Shown: positions 8,374 to 17,152, numbered from the stretch's first letter. The stretch is 64,000 nucleotides of DNA from Acidobacteriota bacterium (GCA_902812415.1 CADDZJ010000003.1:91872-155871), one strand, 5' to 3'. Numbers and translations are program-made. Notes: a model not told the origin generated them from the letters alone.

Positions 8374-9504
8374 TTAATTAAATTTCCCGCTGAAATTCGT
8401 GTTCACGCTATTGGTGAGATTGCCGGTGCAAGAAGTGCTTGTGCTGGGGTCGCAACAAGGCTGGGCGTTTTCATTATAGCCGCACGCCCAGCCGCCGAAA
8501 TCGCTCAAATCATAAATCCCCTTTAGCGGGATGGCGATCACGTGATATTGGCCTTGCGGAACGACCATCTGGTAGCTGCCGTCCATATTCGTCAGCGTAT
8601 CGGTTACCGCTGCGCCCGAAGTTGCATCCATCACCACTACATGAGACGCAAAGATGCCCGAGCCTCCCAACGTCACTCTTCCGGAAAGCGTTCCGGTCAC
8701 ACCGGCGAAATTCGCGGAAGGATAGACTGAGCCGATGCCGATGGCGTCATCCACCGAAAGGTTGCGCTGCGGAACGCCGCCCGTATCACCAAAAGCAAAC
8801 ATGATGGCGTTGGCGAGGCCGCTGTGATCCATGCCCAGCAGGTGGCCCGCTTCATGCGTCGCAATCGCCTGCAAGTCGAAATCGTTTTGCGGCGTGGTGG
8901 GGGCGGTTGAAAAAGTATCCTTCGGATTGAATTCAATATCCGCATCGACGATGCAGGATTGCAAGGGGCACGTGAAGGTTGCATTGGGATTGGAGGAATG
9001 TGCGCACTGGTAACTCAGCGGCGGCGGTGAGCCAAAAACCGTGGCGATATCCGTGAAAGCGATCGTCCCTGTGGGAAAATCATTGGTGTTGGTATCGGTG
9101 AATCCCACCACGTTCACGCAATCCTGAGAATCTGGCGCCGTGGTTGAACTGGGCGGCCCCTGAGAAATGATCAGGTTGGCCAGCGGCTGGCTATTCAGGC
9201 TTGCATTCTGCCAGGAAGCAAAAGCATTCTGAAGAGCCTGGATAACGGTCGGGCTCCCGACCGTATCCACATTGTTCCCTGTCGGCCCCAGGCTCCAGCT
9301 CACGGTATTTGTGCAAGGAAGACCGTTATTGAAATTTCCGCTGCACCATTTGGTGGCTACCGGTCCGTTCACGTTATCCTGCTCGTGGGTGTAGGCAAAG
9401 AGAAAAACCGTCGTCGATACGAAAAACAGGCAGGCGCCAAGCGCCCGCCAGCGTTTATGAACCCGTGAAGGACCGGCAGGCCGCGATGATCTTCTCCATC
9501 TCAT
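8374..9504 (-). CDS. Secreted matrixin-like zinc metalloprotease with carboxypeptidase-regulatory-like domain
   Basis: A 376-residue exported metzincin. A basic N-terminus and hydrophobic segment at about 22-38 form a signal peptide or anchor. The zinc site HEAGHLLGMDH lies at residues 217-227 and the Met-turn (NAIM) at 232-235, as in M10 matrixins. Around residues 270-330, GRVTLGGSGI...ATSGAAVTDTLTNMDGSYQMVVPQGQYHV is a CarboxypepD_reg-like beta-sandwich. Four or more cysteines in the mature part fit an oxidising compartment. GAGGTG precedes the ATG by about nine bases, and the upstream gene's stop is only 7 bp away, so the two are probably translationally coupled. Substrate unknown. Confidence 0.88.
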   Translation of the reverse strand: MRWRRSSRPAGPSRVHKRWRALGACLFFVSTTVFLFAYTHEQDNVNGPVATKWCSGNFNNGLPCTNTVSWSLGPTGNNVDTVGSPTVIQALQNAFASWQNASLNSQPLANLIISQGPPSSTTAPDSQDCVNVVGFTDTNTNDFPTGTIAFTDIATVFGSPPPLSYQCAHSSNPNATFTCPLQSCIVDADIEFNPKDTFSTAPTTPQNDFDLQAIATHEAGHLLGMDHSGLANAIMFAFGDTGGVPQRNLSVDDAIGIGSVYPSANFAGVTGTLSGRVTLGGSGIFASHVVVMDATSGAAVTDTLTNMDGSYQMVVPQGQYHVIAIPLKGIYDLSDFGGWACGYNENAQPCCDPSTSTSCTGNLTNSVNTNFSGKFN

Positions 9505-9511
9505 AAAGCTT

Positions 9512-10411
9512 TCACCTCGTCATCACCGTCATGCGCTCGCCCTGGAAGGGCGCTTCGCCGCCAGAAACCTGATGGGTGGCCTTGATCGACGCCTCTCGCC
9601 CGCGAATCGAGACCGCTGTCCAATGGAGCGTCCAATGGCCTGCGGTCTTGCTTCCCCATCCATCCACCAGGCTCCCCGCCGGAATCACGGTCTGGGTGTT
9701 GGGATAGACATCCTGCGTGGTCTCGGCTTCCACCTCGATCCTTCCCACCCCGTCAAATGAAACCGAACGGATCACCAGCGGAAGAGCCGTCCCGGAGGGA
9801 ATCACAATGGGCTTGGCGATTGCGCTTGAGACTTTCTGATGGAATTCCTGAAGCGGCATGGTTTCAGGCTGCGTGGTCACGTGGCCGCCGGCCGCTGGCT
9901 GACCGTAGAAGAAACGCCCCATCGGCGTGATCACCCGTTCCTGGCCGGTGCGCTGATCGCGGTAGATGCGATAGGCGCCCTGCATCATCCCCACCACGTG
10001 GTAATGCGCTGGAGTCGCGGGAGCGCGCTCCAGGAACAGCACGTAGCGCGACTGAGGGAAAAAGTGCACTGTACCGGGCACATAGACGCGAAAATGACCG
10101 AGCGTACCGCCCGGCTGCTCCACCACGACCGTAGACGGAGTGTTGCCCTTGGTATCCGAATCCACCGCAATCGTCGTGAGCGTGACAATCTCCGTATGGC
10201 TGGCGTTCCATTCGCTCACCTGGCTCACCACGTGACCTTGCAGCACATTGCTTGCCGCCTGGGTCAGTTGTTGCAAACTTAACTGCACCAGGCTGGTGGC
10301 GGAGGCGGAGACGGACAGGAATAACTCCAAGCCCAACGCTAGCGTCGCCAGCGAAAAGGCGCTTTTACTTCCGCTGAAAGAAAATCCGAGAGATCGAGTG
10401 CAAGTCTTCAT
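9512..10411 (-). CDS. Conserved exported protein, partner of the matrixin-like protease
   Basis: About 299 residues from the ATG at 10411; a TTG at 10432 would overlap the upstream gene and is less likely. The signal peptide has a basic start (MKTCTRS) and hydrophobic core ending near SASATS. The mature part (SLQQLTQAASNVLQGHVVSQVSEW..., TIAVDSDTKGN, VVVEQPGGTLGHFRVYVPGTVHF, GMMQGAYRIYRD) resembles exported proteins I have seen encoded next to acidobacterial matrixins. I know no biochemical role. The gene begins 4 bp after the lipoprotein stop and ends 7 bp before the protease, so the three form a tight operon. It could be an inhibitor, chaperone or surface partner of the protease; that is inference from linkage. 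Confidence 0.75.
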   Translation of the reverse strand: MKTCTRSLGFSFSGSKSAFSLATLALGLELFLSVSASATSLVQLSLQQLTQAASNVLQGHVVSQVSEWNASHTEIVTLTTIAVDSDTKGNTPSTVVVEQPGGTLGHFRVYVPGTVHFFPQSRYVLFLERAPATPAHYHVVGMMQGAYRIYRDQRTGQERVITPMGRFFYGQPAAGGHVTTQPETMPLQEFHQKVSSAIAKPIVIPSGTALPLVIRSVSFDGVGRIEVEAETTQDVYPNTQTVIPAGSLVDGWGSKTAGHWTLHWTAVSIRGREASIKATHQVSGGEAPFQGERMTVMTR

Positions 10412-10415
10412 GCTT

Positions 10416-11255
10416 TTAAGATCCAGAAACAATAACGACTCCGCCTGGAAAAACGGAAATTTCCCCGGCAGGATTTTCGACGATCAGATTGCGCGGCCCC
10501 AGGGCCGCTCCCGGGCTGACGTTGATATTAAAATTCACCGCGGGAGTGTTATCCGTCGTGGTGGTGAAGTCGCTCACCACCGGTTGAGTGATCGTGATAT
10601 CGTTATTGCCGGTTATGATATAGAACGTTCCGGGCTTTATCCCATTTCCAACCACAAAAAGCTGCACATTCTGCGCTCCCGGATTCAAGGTAAGGATTCC
10701 CGCCGTGGCGCTCGTTCCAATCCCGATGGCTTGCAGCAACAATGTGGGAGGATTAAAAGACGGGACAGCGATGTTGACGTTGGAAGTCGTTGCCCCCGCG
10801 CTGACCGACACGTTCGTAGGGCTCAAAGCCGGTACCACGTAGAAGCTTAAGGAGTTGCTAGTTGTGCTGCCCGAAGCGACCGCCACGTTAAAAGTGCCCG
10901 CACTTGAAAGGGCGCTTGCGGGAATCTGGGCTGTCAACTGGCCGGAATTAACAACCGTCGTGGACTCCGACGTTCCGTTAAACACCACCTGGTTACCTGA
11001 TCCGAAGCCGCTGCCATTCACCGTGAGCGTAAAGGCGGGCCCATTCTGCATAACGACAATCGGACTCAGGGATGACAAGGAGACCGAACTGCTCCCTGAG
11101 CCTGACCCACTGCCTGAACCGCCTCCAGAACTCCCGCCGGAGCTTGACCCGCTGCCGCCCCCTCCGCAACAGAGAGTGAAAATAGCCACTGAGAGACATA
11201 ACGTCCCCAGCAGCAAACCTTGCGAAAACCCTTTTCTTTTCACGCCCTTAACCAT
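10416..11255 (-). CDS. IPT/TIG-domain lipoprotein with Gly/Ser linker
   Basis: A 279-residue predicted outer-membrane or surface lipoprotein. The N-terminus has a basic region, a hydrophobic stretch and a lipobox-like TLCC, then a low-complexity Gly/Ser linker (about 32-56). An IPT/TIG immunoglobulin-like domain follows (SLSPIVVMQNGPAFTLTVNGSGF..., VVFNGTSESTTVV), then a second beta-rich domain of about 130 residues ending GVVIVSGS. TIG domains are common in adhesive or scaffold surface proteins. It is the first gene of the minus-strand trio with the exported protein and the metalloprotease. GGCGG lies just before the ATG. Function beyond surface display is not readable. Confidence 0.82.
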   Translation of the reverse strand: MVKGVKRKGFSQGLLLGTLCLSVAIFTLCCGGGGSGSSSGGSSGGGSGSGSGSGSSSVSLSSLSPIVVMQNGPAFTLTVNGSGFGSGNQVVFNGTSESTTVVNSGQLTAQIPASALSSAGTFNVAVASGSTTSNSLSFYVVPALSPTNVSVSAGATTSNVNIAVPSFNPPTLLLQAIGIGTSATAGILTLNPGAQNVQLFVVGNGIKPGTFYIITGNNDITITQPVVSDFTTTTDNTPAVNFNINVSPGAALGPRNLIVENPAGEISVFPGGVVIVSGS

Positions 11256-11410
11256 CCGCCTTTCACTGCGGCAAATTAACCGATAGGGTTAGATGCAGCC
11301 CTTTCACCGATTGTCGCTTCAACTTTACCATGAAGGGGTACTTTCCTGAAAGGATAATATCCATTTATTAACTGACTTTCAATCTCAGCTGATTCTTACA
11401 ATAACTTCCC

Positions 11411-11438
11411 CCACCCCTCCTTCACCAAGGAGGGGTGG
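11411..11438. terminator. Perfect 12-bp hairpin, possible terminator
   Basis: CCACCCCTCCTT pairs exactly with AAGGAGGGGTGG across a CACC loop. It stands downstream of the secretion operon on the minus strand and could stop transcription before the lipoprotein operon. There is no U-run on the minus strand, so it may equally be just a dispersed palindromic repeat. Confidence 0.45.
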
Positions 11439-11495
11439 TCCCTCCGCGAGCGCGAGCTGAGTCCCCGCATCAAGGATGGGAATTCCCCTCCTCTC

Positions 11496-11693
11496 TCAAA
11501 AGGCGCAGCCTCGCGCATAGCCTTCAAGCCAAATCGGGATTCGAGAATTATCTTCGTAACTGCCTGATTTTTCAGCACATCCTCGGTTCGCCTTCATCCG
11601 CCCATGGCCTTCCAGCCATCGCGCCACACCGGGCGCGCCAGCGCGCGGCAGTGAGCCTTGGAGGTGGGCATTGATGGAATTTTTGCGGTCCAT
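11496..11693 (-). CDS. Possible small ORF (65 aa), doubtful
   Basis: The ATG at 11693 has AAAGGAG six bases upstream, which is the only reason to list it. The translation (MDRKNSINAHLQGSLPRAG and on) has no recognisable motif, no signal peptide, and its 3' part runs into repeat-like DNA. It may be a remnant of a mobile or duplicated sequence carrying a start region. Low confidence. Confidence 0.22.
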   Translation of the reverse strand: MDRKNSINAHLQGSLPRAGAPGVARWLEGHGRMKANRGCAEKSGSYEDNSRIPIWLEGYARGCAF

Positions 11694-11903
11694 TGCGCTC
11701 CTTTCATCGCGTCTTCAGCATAGCAGAGCGGAAAGCGCGAAAGGAGACGGATGAGACATTTGAGACACTTTTCCCATTCATCCCCTTAACCAAGGAGAGG
11801 AATTCCCGCCTCCCTGAGAAGGGCAAGCCACGGGGCAGCGGAAAGCGTCGGGCTTGCGGTCCGCTTATTTGGGGATGACAGGGTGAAAGGCGGGAGCATT
11901 ACA

Positions 11904-12668
11904 TCAGTTTGAAAATCCAGAGTCCTGATTCCCGGTTGGCTGGTTATTATTCCCGGGCTGAGAGAACAAGGACGGATTATTCATGCCGCCTGGCTGGTTG
12001 GAGGGGGAACCGGGCTGAGGCGATTGGGTGACCTGGGGTTGCGGAAGGCCGTACTCCACATAGTTGAGACCCAGAAATTCCCATTCATCGTAATGTTTCC
12101 TGCGATCGATCACGCGAATCGATTGCCGGTTGCTGCACGGCGCAACGCCCACAATAAAAGCCCCCAGCAGCGTGCCCGTCTGGCCTGAGGAATCGGAGCC
12201 TGAATCGAGGGACCGATCACAGGTTGAAGGCGGATGCTTTTTGGGCTTTTTCGGTTCGGTCTGCTCGGTGGGCACAGATTCCTGCCCGGAAGGGAGTGTT
12301 GTCGCGTGAGGTTGCACCTGGCTCGGCGTCAGTGTGGACTGAACCCAGGAATCAATCAATACGCCGGCGGCGTTCGCATGGATAAATCGCCACCGGCCAT
12401 TCGGGCTGAGCGGATCACGGTAAGGTTCGCGCAAAAACCGCATGTTATCCGTCTTGAGCAGGTCTTTAACTGAAGTGGGATAACGCCCAAACCGGCGATG
12501 AAAGAGATAGATGGCGCGCTCGTATTGCTCGGCGCGAAAAATCGCCTCTTCTTCCCGCTCCCGCTGCCCTTCCTGATAAATGCTGGGCAGCGCCGCCGTC
12601 AGCGAAATGAGCAGAACCGTGACCATGATCATCATGGCCACAAAAGCGTAGCCGCAAGGGGCCGGCAT
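11904..12668 (-). CDS. Atypical type II secretion/type IV pseudopilin, last gene of the secretion operon
   Basis: About 254 residues from the ATG at 12668, which gives a short leader MPAPCG before the cleavage glycine. The in-frame ATG at 12755 would overlap the PilP-like gene by 50 bp. The class III signal is G|YAFVAMMIMVTVLLISLTAALP. The usual Glu at mature position 5 is replaced by Ala, a feature of tip-type or non-polymerising pseudopilins. The helical stalk (REREEEAIFRAEQYERAI) is followed by a GspG-like head (FGRYPTSVKDLL..., YRDPLSPNGRW). The C-terminus is a disordered Pro/Gln/Asn/Ser-rich tail of about 60 residues. It probably contributes to the pseudopilus built by the neighbouring GspE/GspF machinery. 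Confidence 0.78.
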   Translation of the reverse strand: MPAPCGYAFVAMMIMVTVLLISLTAALPSIYQEGQREREEEAIFRAEQYERAIYLFHRRFGRYPTSVKDLLKTDNMRFLREPYRDPLSPNGRWRFIHANAAGVLIDSWVQSTLTPSQVQPHATTLPSGQESVPTEQTEPKKPKKHPPSTCDRSLDSGSDSSGQTGTLLGAFIVGVAPCSNRQSIRVIDRRKHYDEWEFLGLNYVEYGLPQPQVTQSPQPGSPSNQPGGMNNPSLFSQPGNNNQPTGNQDSGFSN

Positions 12669-12705
12669 GCGCCTCGGGTTCCGGGCGGCGGCGCTTGCGC
12701 TTTTG

Positions 12706-13281
12706 CTATTCGGGGAACGGAAGTTCCACGGTGTGATGGAAAGACTCATCTTCAATTTCGATCAAGGCGGGAGTGATTTTTAACACCCGGTAAGTCTTGT
12801 CAAACACGTCGCCTTCGTGAACCACATAGACCTGCTGCTGGTCGGCAAGATAGGCTTCCATAGGGCCTTGATCCTTCACGCTATAGCCCACGGCCTTGAA
12901 GGGGACGGGCGGAGGCGGCGGCGGGCCGGGCGGCGCAGCGCTCGCGGCTTCCGCGGCTTGCCTTGCGCGAAGCGAGGCTTGAATCTGCTGCGGAGTGGGA
13001 GCAAACGAAAAGGGATCGCGGTCGGGAGCGGTCAGCGGCGTCGATTCCAGGGCCTGGTAAGCAACCAGATTCAGCGCGGGGCTTTCCGGCAAAGCTTGCG
13101 TCGCGGGCGTTCGAGGAATCACGCGGACACGGCTTGCTTCAGGCCGCGCGGGAGGCGGGGTCTGGTCTGCGGCTACGGCGTCCACCGCGCGCATCCGAAA
13201 AGCCAGCCGCAGGAAGAGCGCTACGCAAACCACGCCGAGAAGGATGGTAACGGCTGTTTCAAGGCGCTTCTTCTGTTTCAT
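12706..13281 (-). CDS. pilP: PilP/GspC-like inner-membrane periplasmic protein
   Basis: 191 residues. The N-terminal anchor is at about 8-27 (VTILLGVVCVALFLRLAF), then comes a long Pro/Ala-rich disordered linker (about 40-125) with a run of prolines. A small beta domain at the C-terminus (FKAVGYSVKDQGPMEAYLADQQQVYVVHEGDVFDKTYRVLKI) resembles the PilP homology-region fold that contacts the secretin N-domains. Position after PilM, PilN and PilO supports the PilP role, although a GspC-like anchor instead of a lipobox is visible. Its start overlaps the PilO-like stop by four bases (ATGA), so translation is coupled. Confidence 0.75.
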   Translation of the reverse strand: MKQKKRLETAVTILLGVVCVALFLRLAFRMRAVDAVAADQTPPPARPEASRVRVIPRTPATQALPESPALNLVAYQALESTPLTAPDRDPFSFAPTPQQIQASLRARQAAEAASAAPPGPPPPPPVPFKAVGYSVKDQGPMEAYLADQQQVYVVHEGDVFDKTYRVLKITPALIEIEDESFHHTVELPFPE

Positions 13282-13826
13282 GGCATCAGATAAAGATCGG
13301 CGCGCAGTTCCAAACCGAGGTCGTTATTTGCCGTGGAGGTAAACTTGAAGCTGCGCACCACGATGAAATCGCTCGCCGTCTCAAGCTGGTGAGCAAAGGT
13401 GAGCAGCCCCGCAAACGGCCCCTCCACGCTCACCCGAAGCCCCAGGTGCTCGAAAGGCTCGCCCTTCTCATGTTCCACATTATACGCGATTCCGGAAAGC
13501 TGCACACCCGATTCCTGGGTGAGATGCTGAATCAAAAGCGCCGCCCGGGAAAAACCCTCGCGACGCGGCGGAATGTGTTCGGACAGGAAGGCGCGAAGCT
13601 CGCGGTCTTCAACCGGAATGGCTGCATTGCGCTTTTCAAGCTGAGCCCATCGCGCCTTCTCGCGCAGCCAATCGAGGCGGGTCAGCGTGAACTGCTGCTC
13701 GTCGCGAGCCGCCAGATGAGCCAGCGGGCGCTCGAGGCCGAAATAGGCCGCAAGGTCCAGCCCGATCAGGACCAGGGCGACGATGAGCGTGATTCGAGCC
13801 CAATCTCTTCGCTTCCGCGCAGTCAT
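13278..13826 (-). CDS. pilO: PilO-like alignment-subcomplex protein
   Basis: 182 residues from the ATG at 13826, one base after the PilN-like stop; an upstream in-frame start at 13874 would overlap and is rejected. A short cytoplasmic basic segment, one membrane helix (about 12-31, ITLIVALVLIGLDLAAYFGL), a coiled-coil helix and a ferredoxin-like periplasmic domain (LLIQHLTQESGVQLSGIAY... GLRVSVEGPFAGLLTFAHQLETASDFIVV) match the PilO/GspM architecture. With PilN it would form the inner-membrane periplasmic ring linking the ATPase side to the secretin. Strong gene-order support. Confidence 0.82.
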   Translation of the reverse strand: MTARKRRDWARITLIVALVLIGLDLAAYFGLERPLAHLAARDEQQFTLTRLDWLREKARWAQLEKRNAAIPVEDRELRAFLSEHIPPRREGFSRAALLIQHLTQESGVQLSGIAYNVEHEKGEPFEHLGLRVSVEGPFAGLLTFAHQLETASDFIVVRSFKFTSTANNDLGLELRADLYLMP

Positions 13827-13827
13827 G

Positions 13828-14430
13828 TTACGGCTGCCGCTCCCCCGTTCTCGGATGGGGCCATTCCGCCCCAACGTAGCGCGCGCTGCACGTGAGCGTC
13901 ACCATGCCCTTGTTGGTTCCGTTCGTGTCAAACGCCTGATCCGTAACGGTCACCGCGTTAAAATCCGGAGAGCGTTCAAGATTGCGGAGAAACTGATATA
14001 CCGCCTCGCTTTCGGCGCCTTCCACGCTGAACTTGACGGTGGGGCCGTCTTGGGTCTGGGTCAGCGACAGGCTGGTGAGCCGCGCCTGGCCGGGCAGAAG
14101 CCGGGTGACTTTGGAAGTCAATCCGGAAAGCGAAACCTTCTTCTGGTCGATCAGCGAATTCAGGAAATTGATCTGCTGATAGAGTCTTACGGTCGGCGCG
14201 CCTCGCAAGACTTCCTGCGACTTGGCCTCGCGGATGCGCAATTCGCTGATCTCAGCCTGATACCTTAGAATCGAGCGATGCACCTTGCGATACTCCTCAA
14301 ACTGGCGGCCAGTGGCCATCACGATTTGAACCAGAAGAGCAGCCGCCAGGACCATCACCACCGGCGCTCCGTAACGGAGCATCCGGCGCAGGCGACTTTC
14401 GGGACTGGCCAGATTAATGTCAATCTTCAT
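13828..14430 (-). CDS. pilN: PilN-like alignment-subcomplex protein
   Basis: 200 residues. The PilN N-terminal motif that docks into PilM is present (MKIDINLASPESRLRRML, compare the usual INLLP). A membrane helix follows at about 22-42, then a coiled coil (RQFEEYRKVHRSILRYQAEISELRI), a second helix with QQINFLNSLIDQKKVSLSGLTSKVTRLLP, and a ferredoxin-like domain. The gene overlaps pilM by four bases and pilO follows after one base, so the complex subunits are made in sequence from one transcript. This arrangement is standard for type IV pili rather than for a classical GspL/GspM system. Confidence 0.85.
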   Translation of the reverse strand: MKIDINLASPESRLRRMLRYGAPVVMVLAAALLVQIVMATGRQFEEYRKVHRSILRYQAEISELRIREAKSQEVLRGAPTVRLYQQINFLNSLIDQKKVSLSGLTSKVTRLLPGQARLTSLSLTQTQDGPTVKFSVEGAESEAVYQFLRNLERSPDFNAVTVTDQAFDTNGTNKGMVTLTCSARYVGAEWPHPRTGERQP

Positions 14431-15401
14431 GAAAGTTTTCCGCAGTTTGCAAGCAGACCCGCCAGCGGAGCGCCAAACGCGGCGAAAAGCGGGCGCTCCT
14501 CCGCGCTGAGGGGTTGTTCGAGATTCGCGCCGCAGGGGAGATTCTCAACCGGCAGACCAAGAGCTTCGGATAGAGCCGGATTGAGTCGATCGCCGGCCGC
14601 CGGGCGAGCGCAACACCACGCCCGCGCAATCTCCACGCCCATGCGGTCGCGGGCGCTGGCCGCCGCGCGCGCCGCTTCAGAAACGATCTCCGCCGTCTGA
14701 TCCCCTTCCGGCCAGGCCAGCCGCCGGCTTCGCCAGAACCGCAACCGCTCGCCTTCCACCACCGCATGAGTGACGTATCCCGAGCAGACATGCGTCAGAA
14801 GCTGGCCGCCGGCTTCCGCCTCCGAAAGCAGCGGCAGCAATGCCATGGTGGTCGGAAGGATCAAAAAAGCCCTGCCGCGGAATGGCTCAAGCAGGCTCTC
14901 GTACTCCGCGAGCACCGCCTGATTCACGGCCACAACAAGCAGTTCAATGCGGCTGGGTTCCTGATGGATAATTTGATAAGAAAGATGCGCTTCCTCAGCC
15001 GGAAATCCCAGGCTATCCTTGATCTTCCAACGGATTAGAGCCTCTAACTCCTTCGCTTTTGCGGGCAATGCCTCAAAGTTCAGCACACTGACCCGAACCA
15101 CGACATCCGGAATTAAGAGACCGTATCTCCCCCCTCCGTTGCCTACCGCTTTTGAAATTTTTCCGAGCGCCTGACTCAATCCCTCCGGCTGTTTGACGTT
15201 CGATTGCGCAGGCGAGGGATCGAGGATGCCCGGGTCGAGGCCCGCCACCGCCATGCGACGCAGCGCGGGAGACGCGCCGCCTCCCCACCGCGCTCCGACG
15301 ACAAACTCAGACTCGATCTCGATGAGGCCAGCCGGCAGGCTGCGCCGCGATTCGCGCGCGATGAATGCCGGCAGCTTTTGTTTTGAGTCTTTCGGATCCA
15401 T
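14427..15401 (-). CDS. pilM: PilM/GspL-like actin-fold cytoplasmic protein
   Basis: 324 residues, soluble. The sequence has the PilM layout but is divergent. It shows LLIPDVVVRVSVLNFEALPAKAKELEALIRWKIKDSLGFP, which corresponds to the helix and strand region of PilM where the membrane-proximal contacts form, and a C-terminal ATPase-like half (LSEALGLPVENLP). The nucleotide-binding motifs of actin-type folds are weak. It is assigned from its place immediately before PilN and PilO, with a 4-bp overlap. It would bind the PilN N-terminal peptide at the cytoplasmic face. A 140-bp gap containing a dispersed repeat separates it from gspE. Confidence 0.75.
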   Translation of the reverse strand: MDPKDSKQKLPAFIARESRRSLPAGLIEIESEFVVGARWGGGASPALRRMAVAGLDPGILDPSPAQSNVKQPEGLSQALGKISKAVGNGGGRYGLLIPDVVVRVSVLNFEALPAKAKELEALIRWKIKDSLGFPAEEAHLSYQIIHQEPSRIELLVVAVNQAVLAEYESLLEPFRGRAFLILPTTMALLPLLSEAEAGGQLLTHVCSGYVTHAVVEGERLRFWRSRRLAWPEGDQTAEIVSEAARAAASARDRMGVEIARAWCCARPAAGDRLNPALSEALGLPVENLPCGANLEQPLSAEERPLFAAFGAPLAGLLANCGKLS

Positions 15402-15445
15402 AATGGGGCGCTTTTAGGCCGAAGATGCGGTCTCACGGGAACTGC

Positions 15446-15526
15446 AAATTATAAAGTGACAACATTATTCTTTGGCGGCGCTGTCCCAGCGCCGAAAAAC
15501 CGCCGGTGAGGACACCAGCGCTACAG
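15446..15526. repeat. Dispersed CAGCGCC/GCGCTACAG repeat, copy A
   Basis: It begins with AAATTATAAAGTGACA and continues with GGCGGCGCTGTCCCAGCGCC, an A-run, CGCCGGTGAGGACACCAGCG and CTACAG. It is closely similar to copies at 47757-47816 and 55148-55244. The element lies inside the secretion operon, between the gspE and pilM genes. Confidence 0.7.
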
Positions 15527-15541
15527 CCGAGCACGGCGCGC

Positions 15542-17152
15542 CTATTCGACAAACGTCACCTTATTAATCTCGCGCAGCGTCGTCACGCCTTCGCGGACTT
15601 TCTCGAGCGCTGATTCGCGCAAGGTCACCATGCCCTCGCGTCGCGCCGCGCGGCGCAGTTCCGAAGTGGATTTCCGCTCGAGGATCAGCTCGCGGATGGT
15701 GTCCGTCAGGGCCATCAGTTCCCCGATCGCCGTGCGCCCGCGGAAGCCCGTCTGGTTGCAAAGGGGGCAGCCTGCGCCTTCATACATCACCACGCCGCGC
15801 CAGGCTTCGAAATCCAGGCCCGATTCCTCATAAAGCTCCAGGGGAACCTCCACCGGCCGTTTGCAGGCTTCGCAGATCATCCGCACCAGGCGCTGCGCCA
15901 GAATGCAATTGAGCGCCGAAACAAAATGGTAGGAGTCCACGCCCATGTTCAGAAAGCGGCTCAGAACGTCCACCACGTTGTTGGCGTGGACGGTGGTGAA
16001 AACCAGGTGGCCGGTCAGCGCGGACTGGATGGCGATCTGGGCTGTCTCATTGTCTCGAATCTCGCCCACCATGATCTTGTCAGGATCATGCCGCAAAATC
16101 GACCGCAGCCCGCGGGCAAACGTCAGCCCCTTCTTCTCATTCACCGGCACCTGCGTGATGCCGCGAATCTGGTATTCCACGGGATCTTCGATGGTGATGA
16201 TCTTGTCTTCGTCGCTCTTGATTTCCGAGATGGCCGCGTAAAGCGTGGTGGTTTTGCCGCTGCCGGTCGGCCCGGTGACCAGCACCATGCCATAAGGCTC
16301 GCGGATGAACCGACGCAGGCGCTTGAGTTCCCGATCATGAAAGCCCAGAACGTCCAGCCGCAACTGGCGGAACTTCTCACTGAGCGATTCCTTATCCAGG
16401 ATGCGGAGCACCGCATCCTCCCCATTAATCGACGGCATGATGGACACCCGGAAATCAATCGAGCGGCCTTTGTAGAAAACTCGGAAGCGGCCATCCTGCG
16501 GCACGCGCCGTTCAGCGATGTCAAGCTCCGCCATCACTTTGATGCGCGTGATCAGGTTGGACTGATACTCCTGCGCGAGAGGCGTCATCGCCTCCTGCAA
16601 TACGCCATCGATCCGGTTTTTCACCACCACGGCGTTGTCATGGCATTCAATATGAATGTCGCTGGCGCGGCGTTCCAATCCGGCAAAGATGATGGAATCC
16701 ACCAGACGGATCATCGGATTGACGTCACGCCCTTCGACCAGATGTTCCAGGGATAAGACGGCTTCCTCATCCTGCTCCGCCCCGGCGGTGGTGACGCGAA
16801 AATCTTCCGTGGCCTGATCCAGCACCCGCCGTGAAGGTTCCGTCATCTTCAGCAGATCACGCAACTGGTTCGCCGCCGCTACGCGGATGGTCAGGCGGCG
16901 GTTCAGCTTCAATTCCAGCTCCTCAAACCGGTCGAGCGCGGCAGGGTCAGCGACGGCAATGGCCAGGGAATGGTCGTGCGCCTCCAGAGGGAAGAACTCG
17001 TATTTCACCATCAGGTCGAGCGGAATCGATTGCAGCAACGCCTGATCAGCCTCAAAGCCGCGCAGGTCCACAAACTCAAAGTGGTAGCGCGATGCAAGTT
17101 CCCGGGCTCGGTCCAGTTCAGTCTGGCTTTGTAATTGGACTTCCTCAGCCAT
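15542..17152 (-). CDS. gspE: GspE/PilB-type assembly ATPase of the secretion operon
   Basis: 536 residues. A GspE N-terminal domain (about 15-110) is followed by the RecA-like ATPase core: GPTGSGKT at 294-301 (Walker A), ITIEDPVEYQI (Asp box), DKIMVGEIRD at 357-366 (Walker B), and GHLVFTTVHANNV (His box). A four-cysteine zinc motif (C426, C429, C461, C464) sits in the C-terminal domain, as in GspE and PilB. GGAGGTG stands just upstream of the ATG. This hexamer would power extension of the pseudopilus through the GspF platform encoded 180 bp upstream. It is distinct from the pilB gene at 58.9-60.7 kb. Confidence 0.95.
   Translation of the reverse strand: MAEEVQLQSQTELDRARELASRYHFEFVDLRGFEADQALLQSIPLDLMVKYEFFPLEAHDHSLAIAVADPAALDRFEELELKLNRRLTIRVAAANQLRDLLKMTEPSRRVLDQATEDFRVTTAGAEQDEEAVLSLEHLVEGRDVNPMIRLVDSIIFAGLERRASDIHIECHDNAVVVKNRIDGVLQEAMTPLAQEYQSNLITRIKVMAELDIAERRVPQDGRFRVFYKGRSIDFRVSIMPSINGEDAVLRILDKESLSEKFRQLRLDVLGFHDRELKRLRRFIREPYGMVLVTGPTGSGKTTTLYAAISEIKSDEDKIITIEDPVEYQIRGITQVPVNEKKGLTFARGLRSILRHDPDKIMVGEIRDNETAQIAIQSALTGHLVFTTVHANNVVDVLSRFLNMGVDSYHFVSALNCILAQRLVRMICEACKRPVEVPLELYEESGLDFEAWRGVVMYEGAGCPLCNQTGFRGRTAIGELMALTDTIRELILERKSTSELRRAARREGMVTLRESALEKVREGVTTLREINKVTFVE

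Larger units (their letters stand above)
11256..11903. other. Long intergenic region rich in short repeats
   Basis: A 648-bp gap between two minus-strand units. It contains the perfect hairpin at 11411-11438, pieces of a widespread boilerplate repeat (CCTCCTTCACCAAGGAGGGG, and a related CCCTTAACCAAGGAGAGG near 11782) and one possible small ORF at 11496-11693. The promoter of the lipoprotein operon should lie in its left third. No IS or RNA gene was recognised. Confidence 0.5.

Noticed and set aside
11396..11578. 60-residue minus-strand ORF containing HPSLVKEGWG
   Set aside because: This string is the translation of a dispersed palindromic repeat and commonly creates false ORFs.
15926..16756. 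276-residue plus-strand ORF opposite gspE
   Set aside because: Shadow frame of a gene with intact Walker motifs.
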